Source of the DNA: Achromobacter ruhlandii
GTDB lineage: Bacteria > Pseudomonadota > Gammaproteobacteria > Burkholderiales > Burkholderiaceae_B
Direction: 5' to 3'
Assembly: GCF_902859695.1 (NCBI RefSeq)
Contig: NZ_CADIJL010000005.1
Coordinates: 124,001 to 188,000 of the forward strand
DNA: 64,000 nucleotides
This document shows, piece by piece, positions 1-7,541 of this stretch (position 1 is the stretch's first letter; each line of letters starts with the position of its first letter). The position numbers and the translations under genes are program-made. The notes beneath the pieces are model-generated. The model made no database searches, was not told the origin of the DNA, and saw only the letters and a list, made by a program, of their open reading frames with translations.

Positions 1-160
1 ACCGATGCGCCAGCGCAGCGGCAGGAGCGGCGCGTTCTGGTCTTGCAGCCGCTACCCGGACTGCAAGGGCACGCAGCCGGTCGAAGATACCGGAGCAGGC
101 AAGCGCGGCGCATCCAGCCGTGCATCAGGCCCACCGCGTCGGCGCCCCAGGGCGAACTGA
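1..160 (+). CDS. topB: Topoisomerase III, C-terminal zinc-finger end (partial at window edge)
   Basis: Reading from base 2, the window opens inside a coding region that ends at a TGA at 158-160. The visible residues include PMRQRSGRSGAFWSCS followed by YPDCKGTQP, the typical tail of a type IA topoisomerase C4 zinc ribbon, here with the second cysteine pair (C..YPDC). Topoisomerase III genes of this kind belong to ICEclc/PAGI-2 type elements, where the enzyme is thought to help process element DNA. The catalytic TOPRIM domain lies outside the window, so the assignment rests on about 50 residues. The poorly conserved end after the finger is normal for the family. Confidence 0.75.
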   Translation, partial: PMRQRSGRSGAFWSCSRYPDCKGTQPVEDTGAGKRGASSRASGPPRRRPRAN

Positions 161-759
161 CGCCCCCATCTCCCTCTGCCACGCCGGCTGCTGCCGACGG
201 CGGGGCAAACCTCCCGCGCCTCGCGGGACTCCCCAGCGCGCGTTCCCTTCTGCAACGGTGTGCGCGTCCTGCACGGGCCGATCACGGCTGGCAGGGCGAG
301 AAGGTCATTGTTCCATCGAATCGCGCTCGCCGCGATTCCGCTGATCGACGTGCTTCCGTCCATCCGCGAGCGGTCTCCTGACGCCTTGGCCCGCAAGGCT
401 GCGAGGTGTCAGGAGACCGTTTGCGGTCGACGGTATTCGGTGCCGGTGCCCGCCGGCGGAACAACGGGTTCCCTTTGTGTGTGGATACACGCCAGAGGAT
501 GCCGGCCCCAGCCACGAAACGGGCCGGGTGAGATTGCTGACGCAGCGAATGGCTTTGACGATGGCCTGGCCTGCTTGCAGCCCACAGGTGGATTGATTTC
601 TCTCCAGCCGAAGCCTTGCGAGGCTTCGGCGCCTTTGTCGTGGGCGAACGGAATCGTGCATCGCTGCTCTTGCCAGCGCTCGGCCCAAACTGGACGGCGT
701 TCGGTTCCGTTTGATCAGCGACGGAGTGCCGCCGCGCTTTCATTCTTCCCGCATGTGTC
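161..759. other. Gene-free region with strong hairpins
   Basis: I see no convincing gene in these 600 bases; the open frames are compositional. The stretch holds a perfect 12-bp inverted repeat (371-382 with 408-419, arms CGGTCTCCTGAC/GTCAGGAGACCG, 25-nt loop) and a 9-bp GC hairpin (607-615 with 622-630) followed by a short T-containing run, which may be a weak terminator. The region leads into the first three-hairpin leader copy at 760-827. Confidence 0.5.
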
Positions 760-827
760 GCTGACGGTCGTCAGCACCATGCCCTGGCAGCCCCGGTCCT
801 CAAGGCTGCAACGCGGTTCGCCGCGTT
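760..827 (+). promoter_or_regulatory. Three-hairpin leader element, copy 1
   Basis: Three consecutive hairpins: H1 GCTGACG/CGTCAGC (760-766/769-775), H2 GCAGCC/GGCTGC (787-792/804-809) and H3 AACGCGG/CCGCGTT with a TTCG loop (810-816/821-827). H1 and H2 are joined by the conserved linker CATGCCCTGG. Four further copies share the layout and linker while the stem bases change in paired fashion. It lies about 140 nt upstream of the start codon at 968. Confidence 0.7.
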
Positions 828-901
828 GACCGATCCAGTCCGCTTCGCACCGACCACCGCGGACGCGCGTCGCCACGACGCGGGTGCTTTTCATGTTCAA
901 C

Positions 902-945
902 CCTTCGGGAGGTATCCGCTCCCGTCAGGGCGTGGTGCTCCCGGT
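902..945 (+). promoter_or_regulatory. Gene-proximal leader with alternative pairing
   Basis: Arm CGGGAG (906-911) can pair with CTCCCG at 919-924 or with a second CTCCCG at 938-943, so two mutually exclusive hairpins are possible just ahead of the start codon at 968. The same A / A' / A'' layout recurs before several other genes of this element. Confidence 0.5.
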
Positions 946-967
946 CTTCAACCAACAGGAGAAAACC

Positions 968-1219
968 ATGTCCCTTGCGCTCGCATCGGCACCTTTGAGT
1001 GCTGAACAGGCCCGAGCCGAATCCATCGGCTACCAGGCCCTGGCCTGCGTCGGCAAGCGCCTGCCCCTGCAAGTGCTGTGCAGCGCAGCCGGCCACTACA
1101 TCGGCACCGCCGATGCGGACGGCCCGGTCTCGCGGGAGTCGGTCAGCTACTTCCGCTCGCACCACGCCGCCGAGCACGCCCTGCAAACGGGCCGCTGGCA
1201 GCAGCGCCTCCACCCGTGA
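968..1219 (+). CDS. Conserved ICE protein of unknown function, 83 aa
   Basis: I do not recognise this small protein. The ATG at 968 follows an AGGAG site eight bases upstream. The product is soluble, with no signal peptide or membrane segment; a central hydrophobic stretch (YQALACVGKRLPLQVLC) and a histidine pair (SHHAAEHAL) near the end are its visible features. It sits alone behind a three-hairpin leader and an alternative-pairing leader, the first of a run of similarly organised genes. High GC and strong third-position bias agree with a real gene. Function cannot be inferred from sequence. Confidence 0.7.
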   Translation: MSLALASAPLSAEQARAESIGYQALACVGKRLPLQVLCSAAGHYIGTADADGPVSRESVSYFRSHHAAEHALQTGRWQQRLHP

Positions 1220-1244
1220 TGTCCAACCACCAGGAGCCCATGTC

Positions 1245-1637
1245 ATGAACCGTGCCCTGCCTCAAGAGGTACTTGATCAGATCGAGCTGGAACACCAGCA
1301 CTTCGCCGCCGCGCCCCAAGCCTTCTTCGAGGCGTGGAAACGCGGCGTCGACATCGCCGGAGCCGAATGGTTCGGCGACGGCACCCGCGAAGGCCTGCAG
1401 CGTGCCACCACCAAGTGGGATCTGCGGCCGAAGCTGCTGATGCTCAACGATGCCCTCGGCGTCCTGAGCAGCGGCCAGCGGATGTTCCTGTCCGCGATGG
1501 TGAGCTTCTACAACGCCCGCGAGGGCGGGGCGATGCTCAAGCGTTGCGGCTTCGAGGGTCTGTCCGACCTGGGCGGCCTCGACCTGGAACGGCGCAAGGT
1601 CGTCGCCGACCTGACGCTGAACTACAACGGCTGGTGA
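1245..1637 (+). CDS. Conserved ICE protein of unknown function, 130 aa
   Basis: Unrecognised. The ATG at 1245 was chosen because it follows an AGGAG site (1231-1235) at normal spacing; the open frame runs further upstream only through the preceding gene. The protein is mixed alpha-helical and soluble, with a tryptophan-rich first half (EAWKRGVD, AEWFGDG) and an acidic/basic C-terminal half ending in NYNGW. The gap to the previous gene is 25 bases, so the two may be co-transcribed. No catalytic motif is visible. Confidence 0.7.
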   Translation: MNRALPQEVLDQIELEHQHFAAAPQAFFEAWKRGVDIAGAEWFGDGTREGLQRATTKWDLRPKLLMLNDALGVLSSGQRMFLSAMVSFYNAREGGAMLKRCGFEGLSDLGGLDLERRKVVADLTLNYNGW

Positions 1638-1680
1638 GCCGCGCTGCGGCCTGCCGACGTTCTTCTTTTCTTCCCACCCC

Positions 1681-1725
1681 ACGAGGGACATGCGTCCCTG
1701 CATGGGGCCATGTCCCTCCTTTTCT
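1681..1725 (+). promoter_or_regulatory. Leader with alternative pairing; long form terminator-like
   Basis: Arm GAGGGACAT (1683-1691) pairs perfectly over 9 bp with ATGTCCCTC (1710-1718), and its AGGGAC part alternatively with GTCCCT (1694-1699). The long hairpin is followed by CTTTTCTT, so it resembles a terminator that the short hairpin would disrupt. The gene at 1741 starts directly downstream. Confidence 0.55.
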
Positions 1726-1740
1726 TGAAAGGAGTGATTC

Positions 1741-2205
1741 ATGTCCCCTGACTTTTCCATCGGTCTGCTCGTGACCGACGACGACATCGATGCGGTCATC
1801 CTTGAAGGCTGGCCGGCCGACGTGCGCAAGCCGCGCATCGTGGTGCTCGACTACGCCGGCAATGATGTGCCCGACGAGTATGTGCTGCATGTCAGCAGCG
1901 GAACCCCGAATACCGGATTGACCGGGCGCGAGGTGTTCCCGGTCGAGTACGGACCCGACTGCCGCTACCCATCGCCCGCTGAAGTCCTTTCGGTGCTCGA
2001 TGCACCTAAGCCGGCCGGAAAACCTTCCGCGCTGAGCATCGCCCGCAACGTGCACCAGAGCATCCTCAACCTGGATGCGCGGCTGGATCGCCTGGAGCAG
2101 GCGCCGACCGGCGACGACTACAACCGCCTGTACCAGCTTGCGAATGGCGGCCTGCTCGACCTGTTGAAGGCGCTGGGCGACCCGTCCTCTACCGCTGCCG
2201 ACTGA
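1741..2205 (+). CDS. Conserved ICE protein of unknown function, 154 aa
   Basis: Unrecognised. The ATG at 1741 follows AAGGAG (1729-1734). The N-terminal ~70 residues look like a beta-rich acidic domain (VTDDDIDAVILEGWP, PDEYVLHVS). After a proline/alanine linker the C-terminal part forms a likely helix or short coiled coil (IARNVHQSILNLDARLDRLEQ). No signal peptide or membrane segment. A separate leader suggests independent expression. Confidence 0.7.
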   Translation: MSPDFSIGLLVTDDDIDAVILEGWPADVRKPRIVVLDYAGNDVPDEYVLHVSSGTPNTGLTGREVFPVEYGPDCRYPSPAEVLSVLDAPKPAGKPSALSIARNVHQSILNLDARLDRLEQAPTGDDYNRLYQLANGGLLDLLKALGDPSSTAAD

Positions 2206-2223
2206 CCGGCTGCCACTTTATCC

Positions 2224-2278
2224 ACCCGCTGGGGTTCAATCCCCAGCAGGGGATCGCCTCGGCCATCCTCTGCTGGAG
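2224..2278 (+). promoter_or_regulatory. Two overlapping leader hairpins
   Basis: GCTGGGG/CCCCAGC (2228-2234/2241-2247) overlaps a second stem AGCAGGGGAT/ATCCTCTGCT (2245-2254/2265-2274, one G-U pair). They share bases 2245-2247 and cannot both form fully. The element ends at the ribosome-binding region of the gene at 2286. Confidence 0.45.
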
Positions 2279-2285
2279 AAATCCC

Positions 2286-3002
2286 ATGTCCTACTCGAAC
2301 AACAATCCCTTTATCCGCGGCTACGATGGCCTGTCGGTCGAGCGGCTGCTCGCCATCTCCTACGATGACGACTGCCCACTGACCTACCTGCCGCTGCATC
2401 CCTCGCAGTCGAATCTACCGGACAGCCAGATCGAACGGCGTAGCTGTGTCTTCTCGGACGACTTCGCGCTAATCACCGAAGACCAGGCCGTGCCTGCCGA
2501 GCTGGAAGCGCAATGCCGCAGTCACGGCCTCGCCCGCGACGTGGTCTATGCCGTCATGGCCGAGGAAGAAGGCAAGCCGCTGCACGTGGGCGATACCTAC
2601 TCCGAGGAATCAGCCCGCGAAGTCGTGCAGCGCCTGCGCTTCGAGACCGGCTACTACAGCCGGTGCTGGGAGATCAGCAGCGCGCACCTCGACGTCGACG
2701 CGCATCGCTTCCTCGCCGAGCTGGCGGACATCGCCACGCCGACGCTGTTCCTGTTCGTCGCCTTCCGCATCCCGTACAGCCCGGCCATTGGGTTGAAGCT
2801 GATCGCCACGCCCTGGACCGACGAGAACCTGCGTGTGGTCGAAGGCATCACGGCCAAGCGGCTGATGCAGGAGCATCGCAAGAAGGGCATGCCGGAATCC
2901 CTCATGCACGTGCTGCACCTGGCCGCGCTCGCCGACGTGCGCATGCTGGTCTTCGATGCCGATGCGCAGGTGCTGGACGGCCTGCCGATCTACGACGACT
3001 GA
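2286..3002 (+). CDS. Conserved ICE protein, 238 aa, possibly DUF5983-like
   Basis: The ATG at 2286 follows a GGAG site. The acidic, soluble protein ends with a hydrophobic segment and an aspartate-rich tail (VRMLVFDADAQVLDGLPIYDD) of a kind I associate with DUF5983-type accessory proteins of integrating elements; this match is from memory and weak. The middle carries AEEEGKPLHVGDTYSEE and a hydrophobic strand TLFLFVAFRI. No enzyme motif is visible. It is followed by a good terminator. Confidence 0.6.
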   Translation: MSYSNNNPFIRGYDGLSVERLLAISYDDDCPLTYLPLHPSQSNLPDSQIERRSCVFSDDFALITEDQAVPAELEAQCRSHGLARDVVYAVMAEEEGKPLHVGDTYSEESAREVVQRLRFETGYYSRCWEISSAHLDVDAHRFLAELADIATPTLFLFVAFRIPYSPAIGLKLIATPWTDENLRVVEGITAKRLMQEHRKKGMPESLMHVLHLAALADVRMLVFDADAQVLDGLPIYDD

Positions 3003-3012
3003 CACCACCTTT

Positions 3013-3042
3013 CGAGCCCCCACGCGGGGCTCGTATTCTTTC
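3013..3042 (+). terminator. Intrinsic terminator
   Basis: CGAGCCCC (3013-3020) pairs with GGGGCTCG (3026-3033) around a 5-nt loop, followed by TATTCTTTCT. It lies 11 bases after the stop codon of the preceding gene. Confidence 0.75.
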
Positions 3043-3120
3043 TGGACGAAGCCGGTGGACGCGCAGTGCCGATTCCCCCGCGTCGCTGGCCCACGCCTGA
3101 CGCACGCTGCTCGCATGTTC

Positions 3121-3187
3121 GCTGGCGTTGCCGGCAAGCATGCCCAGGCAGTCGAGACCTTCGAGGCTGCGGCACGGTTCGCCGTGC
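3121..3187 (+). promoter_or_regulatory. Three-hairpin leader element, copy 2
   Basis: H1 GCTGGC/GCCGGC (3121-3126/3130-3135), linker CATGCCCAGG, H2 GCAGTC/GGCTGC (3148-3153/3165-3170, one G-U pair), H3 GCACGG/CCGTGC with a TTCG loop (3172-3177/3182-3187). The stems differ from copy 1 but keep pairing. It lies about 110 nt upstream of the gene at 3295. Confidence 0.7.
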
Positions 3188-3236
3188 TGGTTGCTATTCC
3201 TTCTCCGGGCGCATGTCGCGTCCATCCACCTCACCC

Positions 3237-3275
3237 CCAAGGGACACACCTCCCTTGCGGGCGGAAGTCCCTTGG
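3237..3275 (+). promoter_or_regulatory. Leader with alternative pairing
   Basis: Arm CCAAGGGA (3237-3244) can pair over 7 bp with TCCCTTG (3251-3257) or over 8 bp with TCCCTTGG (3268-3275). This is the clearest example of one arm facing two competing partners, 20 bases upstream of the start codon at 3295. Confidence 0.6.
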
Positions 3276-3294
3276 TTGCCACAAGGAGTCTTCC

Positions 3295-4092
3295 ATGGAT
3301 ACCCAAGCCATCCGCGCACAGATGCCGACGCTGGTTCGCGGCCACGTGCCTTCCAACGTCCGCAGCTTCAAGTTCAACATCTTCGACGGCCAGCCCAAGG
3401 TTTCGACGCTGGGCTTCCACGTTGATCCCAAGCCCTTCGAGGGCAAGGTCATCGCCACCACCGACGAGGCCATCGTCGTCAAGACGGGGCGGGCCGAGTT
3501 CGCGGTGCTCGACAAGGCCCTCGTCACCGACGTGCCCGACGAAGGCGCCAAGGTGCAGGTCGAACCGTATGCGCGGCGCCGCTTCGACGGCTTGCGCGCG
3601 GATACGCCCGAGGAGAGCACTGAGTTCACCGCCGACGGCCAGCCGTACACGGTGAAGCGGCTCATCCTGGGTTCCGCGCCGGCCAAGCTGCCGATCCCCG
3701 AGCCGCAGTGCCCCGAGCTGCAGGAGCTGATCCACCAACTGGAGCAGTTGCCCGCGCCCGATGGATTCCGCCGCATCACGCACCTGCTGGTGGATGCCGG
3801 CGCGCGGGACTTCACGGTGGTCGATCCGAGCCCCAGCAACATCATCGCCACGCCGCCGGCCATCGGCTTCACCGTCGCTTCGGCGAAGTTCCAGGGGCGC
3901 GTCACCGTGCTCTACGAACGCGGCCTCGACACCTACGCGGTGGAGCTGCATCGCGAAGGCGAGCTGGTCGAGCGGGTCGATGAAGTGTTCTTCGACACCT
4001 TGGGCCAGGTGCTGGAGCGGCTGATCGACGACGGGAGCTGGCGCCTCATCCGCGTACAGCGCCTGTCCGGTCGCAAGCCCGTCCAGCACTGA
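3295..4092 (+). CDS. Conserved ICE protein of unknown function, 265 aa
   Basis: Unrecognised. The ATG at 3295 has an AGGAG site (3283-3287). The protein is soluble and looks built of beta-rich modules: an N-terminal domain (FKFNIFDGQPKVSTLGFHV), a middle carrying VIATTDEAIVVKTGRAEFAVLD, and a C-terminal domain with VTVLYERGLDTYAVEL and a helix around VFFDTLGQVLERLIDDG. No catalytic motif, signal peptide or membrane segment. It stands alone between two leader regions. Confidence 0.7.
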   Translation: MDTQAIRAQMPTLVRGHVPSNVRSFKFNIFDGQPKVSTLGFHVDPKPFEGKVIATTDEAIVVKTGRAEFAVLDKALVTDVPDEGAKVQVEPYARRRFDGLRADTPEESTEFTADGQPYTVKRLILGSAPAKLPIPEPQCPELQELIHQLEQLPAPDGFRRITHLLVDAGARDFTVVDPSPSNIIATPPAIGFTVASAKFQGRVTVLYERGLDTYAVELHREGELVERVDEVFFDTLGQVLERLIDDGSWRLIRVQRLSGRKPVQH

Positions 4093-4167
4093 TCCCCTCA
4101 CGTCCCCAAGCGGCTTCCCGTCCTCGCGGCGGGAAACCTTCTTCCTTCACCGTTGGAGACCACTTCC

Positions 4168-4533
4168 ATGACTGTTCGATTCAAAGGCACCGAGCTTCGG
4201 CCCGTGCTTGCCGAGGCGGCGGCCAACCAGTGCCGCGTCATCCTGGTCAAGGACCAGGGCGTGTATTTCATGGCCGAGCACGGCGAGAGCCGGCCCGATG
4301 GGCGGCGCAAGACCATCGCCTACGCCGTGGGCTGCAACCCCGATGTCGATGCGTTCGACGACTGGTGGGAACTGGCGCGCGCCGAATTCGGCGGCGACGA
4401 CTTCGGCGAGTTCTTCGCCCTGCAGGAACGGGTCCTCACCCGTATCCTGCACAGCGAGGACGACCTCGAAGTGTCGGCCACGGTCACGCACCTGTCGATG
4501 CAGGCGGTATCCGCTGCACCGGCCGGCCACTGA
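4168..4533 (+). CDS. DUF3085-like ICE protein, 121 aa
   Basis: I take the second in-frame ATG (4168) as start, because the upstream ATG at 4153 overlaps the likely ribosome-binding site (TTGGAG, 4154-4159). The segments CRVILVKDQGVYFM, GRRKTIAYAVGCNPD and DDWWELARAEFGGDDF match what I know of DUF3085, a family of unknown function common on ICEs and conjugative plasmids. No membrane segment. A strong terminator follows. Function unknown. Confidence 0.7.
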   Translation: MTVRFKGTELRPVLAEAAANQCRVILVKDQGVYFMAEHGESRPDGRRKTIAYAVGCNPDVDAFDDWWELARAEFGGDDFGEFFALQERVLTRILHSEDDLEVSATVTHLSMQAVSAAPAGH

Positions 4534-4548
4534 CCGTACTGCTTCCCA

Positions 4549-4575
4549 GCCCCCTTCACGGGGGCTTCTCTTTAT
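4549..4575 (+). terminator. Intrinsic terminator
   Basis: AGCCCCC pairs with GGGGGCT around TTCAC (about 4549-4567), followed by TCTCTTTAT. It lies directly after the DUF3085-like gene. Confidence 0.75.
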
Positions 4576-4676
4576 CTCGTGCCGCGGCCCATGGCCGCAT
4601 CGCACGCGCTCGTCTCCAGTCCGGCTCGGGCCGCTCACGCCGGCATCTGCCGGTGCCACCGCCTGGTGACGCCTGC

Positions 4677-5021
4677 ATGCGAGACCCGTTCAAGATCGAG
4701 CAACCGACCTGCATCAGCTTCAGCGGCGGCCGCACCAGCGCGTACATGCTCTGGCGCGTGCTGCAAGCCAACGGCGGCCTGCCCGCAGATGCCGTCGTCT
4801 GCTTCGCCAACACCGGAAAAGAAGTGGAAGCCACCTTGCGCTTCGTGCGCGACTGCGCCGAGCACTGGCAAGTGCCGATCCACTGGCTGGAGTACCGGCC
4901 CATCGAACCGGGCTTCGTGGTGGTGGACTTCGATACCGCCAGCCGCGCGGGCGAGCCCTTCGAGATGCTGGTCCGCAAGCGGCAGTACCTGCCCAACCCG
5001 GTGGCGAGAGGGTGCCACTAA
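4677..5021 (+). pseudogene. Truncated PAPS reductase-family gene
   Basis: The 114 codons begin like a phosphoadenosine-phosphosulfate reductase-family protein of the mobile-element type: the PP-loop motif SFSGGRTSAYMLW near residue 15, then VCFANTGKE, and the segment RKRQYLPNPV. In complete members this segment is followed by a cysteine-containing motif and a C-terminal domain. Here the frame stops after four unrelated residues (RGCH), exactly where a leader region begins. The ATP-pyrophosphatase loop is kept but the rest is missing, so the gene is probably non-functional. I see no remainder of it downstream. Confidence 0.65.
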
Positions 5022-5092
5022 TGCGGACAGCCGCCTGTGCCGATTGCCGCTCGCGCGGGCGCGCGCCTGGCGCCACGCTGCCGCCATGTTCC

Positions 5093-5160
5093 GCTGACGC
5101 CCGTCAGCAGCATGCCCAGGCAGTCTCGATCTTCAAGACTGCGACGCGGTTCCGACCGCG
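5093..5160 (+). promoter_or_regulatory. Three-hairpin leader element, copy 3 (upstream of DUF3577)
   Basis: H1 GCTGACG/CGTCAGC (5093-5099/5102-5108), linker CATGCCCAGG, H2 GCAGTCT/AGACTGC (5120-5126/5136-5142), H3 CGCGGT/ACCGCG with a TCCG loop (5145-5150/5155-5160). H2 shows a clear compensatory change relative to copies 1, 4 and 5. I recall a comparatively predicted RNA motif named after DUF3577; whether this is it needs a covariance-model search. Confidence 0.7.
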
Positions 5161-5319
5161 TTGATCAACCAGTTCGCTCCGGCATCCCAGCGCGAACAGC
5201 CATCGGTTCTCCCGATGGTGATGCCACCCAAGCTGTTCCTTCAACCCACGCGGGGGTTCCACACCTTCCCCGCCTTGGGTCGGGTGTGTCTCCGCCTCAT
5301 TGTTCTCAGGAGATTCACC

Positions 5320-5892
5320 ATGACCACTTCCACCGACAAGTCCTACTTCGACCTGCACATCACCGGACTCGGGTATCTCAATCGCATCCGCGAAGTGAAG
5401 CCCAAGAAAGGCGATGCGTTCCTGGCCTGCGACATCGCGGCGCTCAACGGCCCCAGCGATGACGTGGCCTACGTGCGTTTCGACACGCGCGTCTCGGGCT
5501 CCGAAGCGCAGCACCTCGTGCGCCGCTGCATCCAAGCGGTCGATGCCGAGAAGAAAGTGATGATCGGCTTCCGTCTGGGCGACCTGTGGGCCGACACCTT
5601 CACCTACTCCAAGGGCAAGCGTGCCGGCGAGCAGGGGGTGAGCTTCAAGGCCCGCCTGCTGTTCGTCAGTTGGATCAAGGTCGACGGCAAGCTCGTCTAC
5701 AAGGCCGAGCCCAAGCCGACCGATGCCGACCAGCGCGACGAACGCGACGAACGCGACGTGCGTAACACGGATGTCCCCGCGACGTTCGCTGAGCCGCAAG
5801 CCGCTGCGTTCGAGCCCGCCAGGCCCGCCGCCGAAGCTGCCGACGAAGCCACTGCCGATGCGCCTGCATTGGAAGTTGCCGAGTCGTTCTGA
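5320..5892 (+). CDS. STY4534/DUF3577-family ICE protein, 190 aa
   Basis: The ATG at 5320 follows CAGGAG (5307-5312). The N-terminal ~130 residues (YFDLHITGLGYLNRIREV, FLACDIAALNGPSDDVAYVRFD, then FKARLLFVSWIKVDG) match the DUF3577 or STY4534 family, named for a gene of the Salmonella SPI-7 element and often annotated as an ICE replication protein. The OB-like beta pattern would suit nucleic-acid binding, but that is inference. The C-terminal ~60 residues are a charged, alanine-rich, probably disordered tail. It has its own leader and terminator. Confidence 0.8.
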   Translation: MTTSTDKSYFDLHITGLGYLNRIREVKPKKGDAFLACDIAALNGPSDDVAYVRFDTRVSGSEAQHLVRRCIQAVDAEKKVMIGFRLGDLWADTFTYSKGKRAGEQGVSFKARLLFVSWIKVDGKLVYKAEPKPTDADQRDERDERDVRNTDVPATFAEPQAAAFEPARPAAEAADEATADAPALEVAESF

Positions 5893-5896
5893 TCCG

Positions 5897-5930
5897 CAAG
5901 GCCCCGTCCCCTGGGGCCTTGTCTTCTTCC
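5897..5930 (+). terminator. Intrinsic terminator
   Basis: CAAGGCCCC (5897-5905) pairs with GGGGCCTTG (5913-5921), followed by TCTTCTTCC. It lies five bases after the stop codon at 5890-5892. Confidence 0.75.
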
Positions 5931-6003
5931 CACTCGCGTGCGCATGCGACCGTCGCCATGACGGCCGTGTGCGTGATCGCAGCTTCGTCCGCAGGAGTTC
6001 TTC

Positions 6004-6633
6004 ATGATCACCATTCCCGGCCAATTGGCCATCAAGACCATCCACGGCCGTAACGGCGACTTCAACGTCGGGCGCCTTGCGACCTCCATCGGCGAGTTCG
6101 TCGTGAAGAACGCCGAACTCGACCAGTACGCCGAAGGCAAGTACGAGGGCGATTTCGCCATCGCGGAGATTCGCCCGTCCACGTACACCGCCAACGGCCG
6201 CATGGTCATTGAGATCCGCGCCCTCCTGGGTGGGATGACTTTGTCCAACATCGACGCCCTGAGCCGTGACGACGCCCGCCGGCTGAGTCCGCAGGAAGTC
6301 GATCCGATCGACGAGGAAGCGCAGACCGCCACGCCGACGCCGACGACCGCCCCCAAGGCGGCCGGCCGGAAGAAGGCGCGCAGCTCGCGCGACCCGCTGG
6401 TCGATACCACGCCGTTCGGCAGCGAGCCGGCTGCTGCGTCTGCCGAGGCTACGGCCCATGCGGACGACGACGGCGACGCGGCGCTGTTCGGCACACTCTG
6501 GCCGCTGGGCGATGTCGTCAAGCTCGATGCCACCGTGGATCGGCGCGTGCTGCGTCAGCAGCGCGACCGCCTCGGCGACCTGGGCTACGAGTTCGCTCCG
6601 CTGTCCCAGGACTGGCACCTCACCAGGGTCTGA
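6004..6633 (+). CDS. DUF3275-family ICE protein, 209 aa
   Basis: The start MITIPGQLAIKTIHGRNGDF and the following FNVGRLATSIGEFVVKN and DQYAEGKYEGDF match the DUF3275 family, a conserved cargo-independent protein of PFGI-1/PAGI-2 type ICEs with no known function. The first ~90 residues form the conserved domain. A low-complexity linker rich in T, P and A (about 100-155) leads to a short C-terminal module (LFGTLWPLGDVVKLDATVDR) that may fold separately. The start has a CAGGAG site (5990-5995). Neighbouring DUF3577 and DUF3275 genes are a usual pairing. Confidence 0.8.
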   Translation: MITIPGQLAIKTIHGRNGDFNVGRLATSIGEFVVKNAELDQYAEGKYEGDFAIAEIRPSTYTANGRMVIEIRALLGGMTLSNIDALSRDDARRLSPQEVDPIDEEAQTATPTPTTAPKAAGRKKARSSRDPLVDTTPFGSEPAAASAEATAHADDDGDAALFGTLWPLGDVVKLDATVDRRVLRQQRDRLGDLGYEFAPLSQDWHLTRV

Positions 6634-6675
6634 TCCCATCGCCATTTCACGCCGCATGCCTGCGGCTTTCCACCA

Positions 6676-6701
6676 CCCGCCGGGGCTCCTTCCCCGGCGG
6701 G
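6676..6701 (+). promoter_or_regulatory. Strong leader hairpin
   Basis: CCCGCCGGGG (6676-6685) pairs perfectly over 10 bp with CCCCGGCGGG (6692-6701) about 35 bases ahead of the start at 6735. It has no T-run, so it is unlikely to be a terminator. It sits where other genes of this block have their alternative-pairing leaders. Confidence 0.45.
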
Positions 6702-6734
6702 AGGACTCCGGCCCTTTCTCACAGGAGTCATTCC

Positions 6735-7127
6735 ATGGGCTGGACATTCGTTCGATTGACGCGCGATCAGTTGATCCGCGAGCTGACCGCAACCGAGGAA
6801 ACCGAGCGGTCGCGCAGTGAGGTCATCGACCACACGCTGGTCGGCAACGTGCTGTGGACGGTGGCGCGCGTCACCGCCAAGCAGGCCGGCGTCCTGGGTC
6901 TCGCACCCGGCGAGTCGGCCACCTTGATCGGCTGCCATCTGCTGGAAAGCGAGGGCCGCGAATGGGGCTACAAGTTCCTGGTCGAGGCCGAGCACCCGTA
7001 CTACTACTCGTGCCCGCTGCGCTATCTCGACATGGCGCCGCAGCGCTGCGCCACCTGGCGCGCAAGGGTGCATGCCTTCCACCAGCAGCCGACGCGCAAA
7101 GCGGCCGGCGATGCAGCCACCGACTGA
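6735..7127 (+). CDS. Conserved ICE protein, 130 aa, possibly DUF6927-like
   Basis: The ATG at 6735 follows CAGGAG (6722-6727). The start MGWTFVRLTRDQLIRELT and the middle HTLVGNVLWTVARV recall proteins I know as DUF6927, but I hold this loosely. The product is soluble and ends with a charged tail. The next gene begins eight bases downstream, so the pair is probably one transcript. Function unknown. Confidence 0.65.
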   Translation: MGWTFVRLTRDQLIRELTATEETERSRSEVIDHTLVGNVLWTVARVTAKQAGVLGLAPGESATLIGCHLLESEGREWGYKFLVEAEHPYYYSCPLRYLDMAPQRCATWRARVHAFHQQPTRKAAGDAATD

Positions 7128-7134
7128 GGCGAAC

Positions 7135-7404
7135 ATGGACACCCTCATGTCGTCCTTGCCGCCCGAGCTGCTTCGCTTCGTCGAAGACCAGTTGGCCAAC
7201 AACGAGGTTTCCGACGACGACGAACTGCGCGAGCACTTCATCGCCAACGGCCTGAGCGAAGAACAGGCGTGGCAGGCACTGACCTACCGCGCGCTGTACC
7301 TGCGACACGTCTTCCTCGACGGCTTCACGCCGATCCTCAAAGGCCAGGAAGCGCTTTGCTTCAACCCGCACAGCCGCGGCTGGGAGCCGGTTCCGAACCC
7401 ATAG
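7135..7404 (+). CDS. Small acidic ICE protein, 89 aa
   Basis: Unrecognised. The ATG at 7135 was chosen because it lies just after the preceding stop codon; upstream in-frame ATGs would put the start inside the previous gene. The protein is acidic and mostly helical (LRFVEDQLANNEVSDDDELREH), with no membrane segment, and is probably translationally coupled to the gene before it. A terminator follows at 7446. Confidence 0.6.
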   Translation: MDTLMSSLPPELLRFVEDQLANNEVSDDDELREHFIANGLSEEQAWQALTYRALYLRHVFLDGFTPILKGQEALCFNPHSRGWEPVPNP

Positions 7405-7445
7405 GCCGGCCTTCACGCGGCGCACTTCTTCATCCCTTTCATCAG

Positions 7446-7472
7446 GCCCTGTTCAGCAGGGCTTTTCTTCGT
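7446..7472 (+). terminator. Intrinsic terminator
   Basis: GCCCTG (7446-7451) pairs with CAGGGC (7457-7462) around TTCAG, followed by TTTTCTTCG, 40 bases after the preceding stop codon. Confidence 0.7.
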
Positions 7473-7541
7473 CCTACGCAATCGCGCGCATCCGGCCTCG
7501 GCCGCTGGATGCCGATTGCTCCATTCCGCAAGGAGATCATC

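Noticed and set aside
5104-6792. A 562-codon open frame on the minus strand
   Set aside because: It is antisense to the DUF3577 and DUF3275 genes and spans leaders and a terminator; no family motif or ribosome-binding site.
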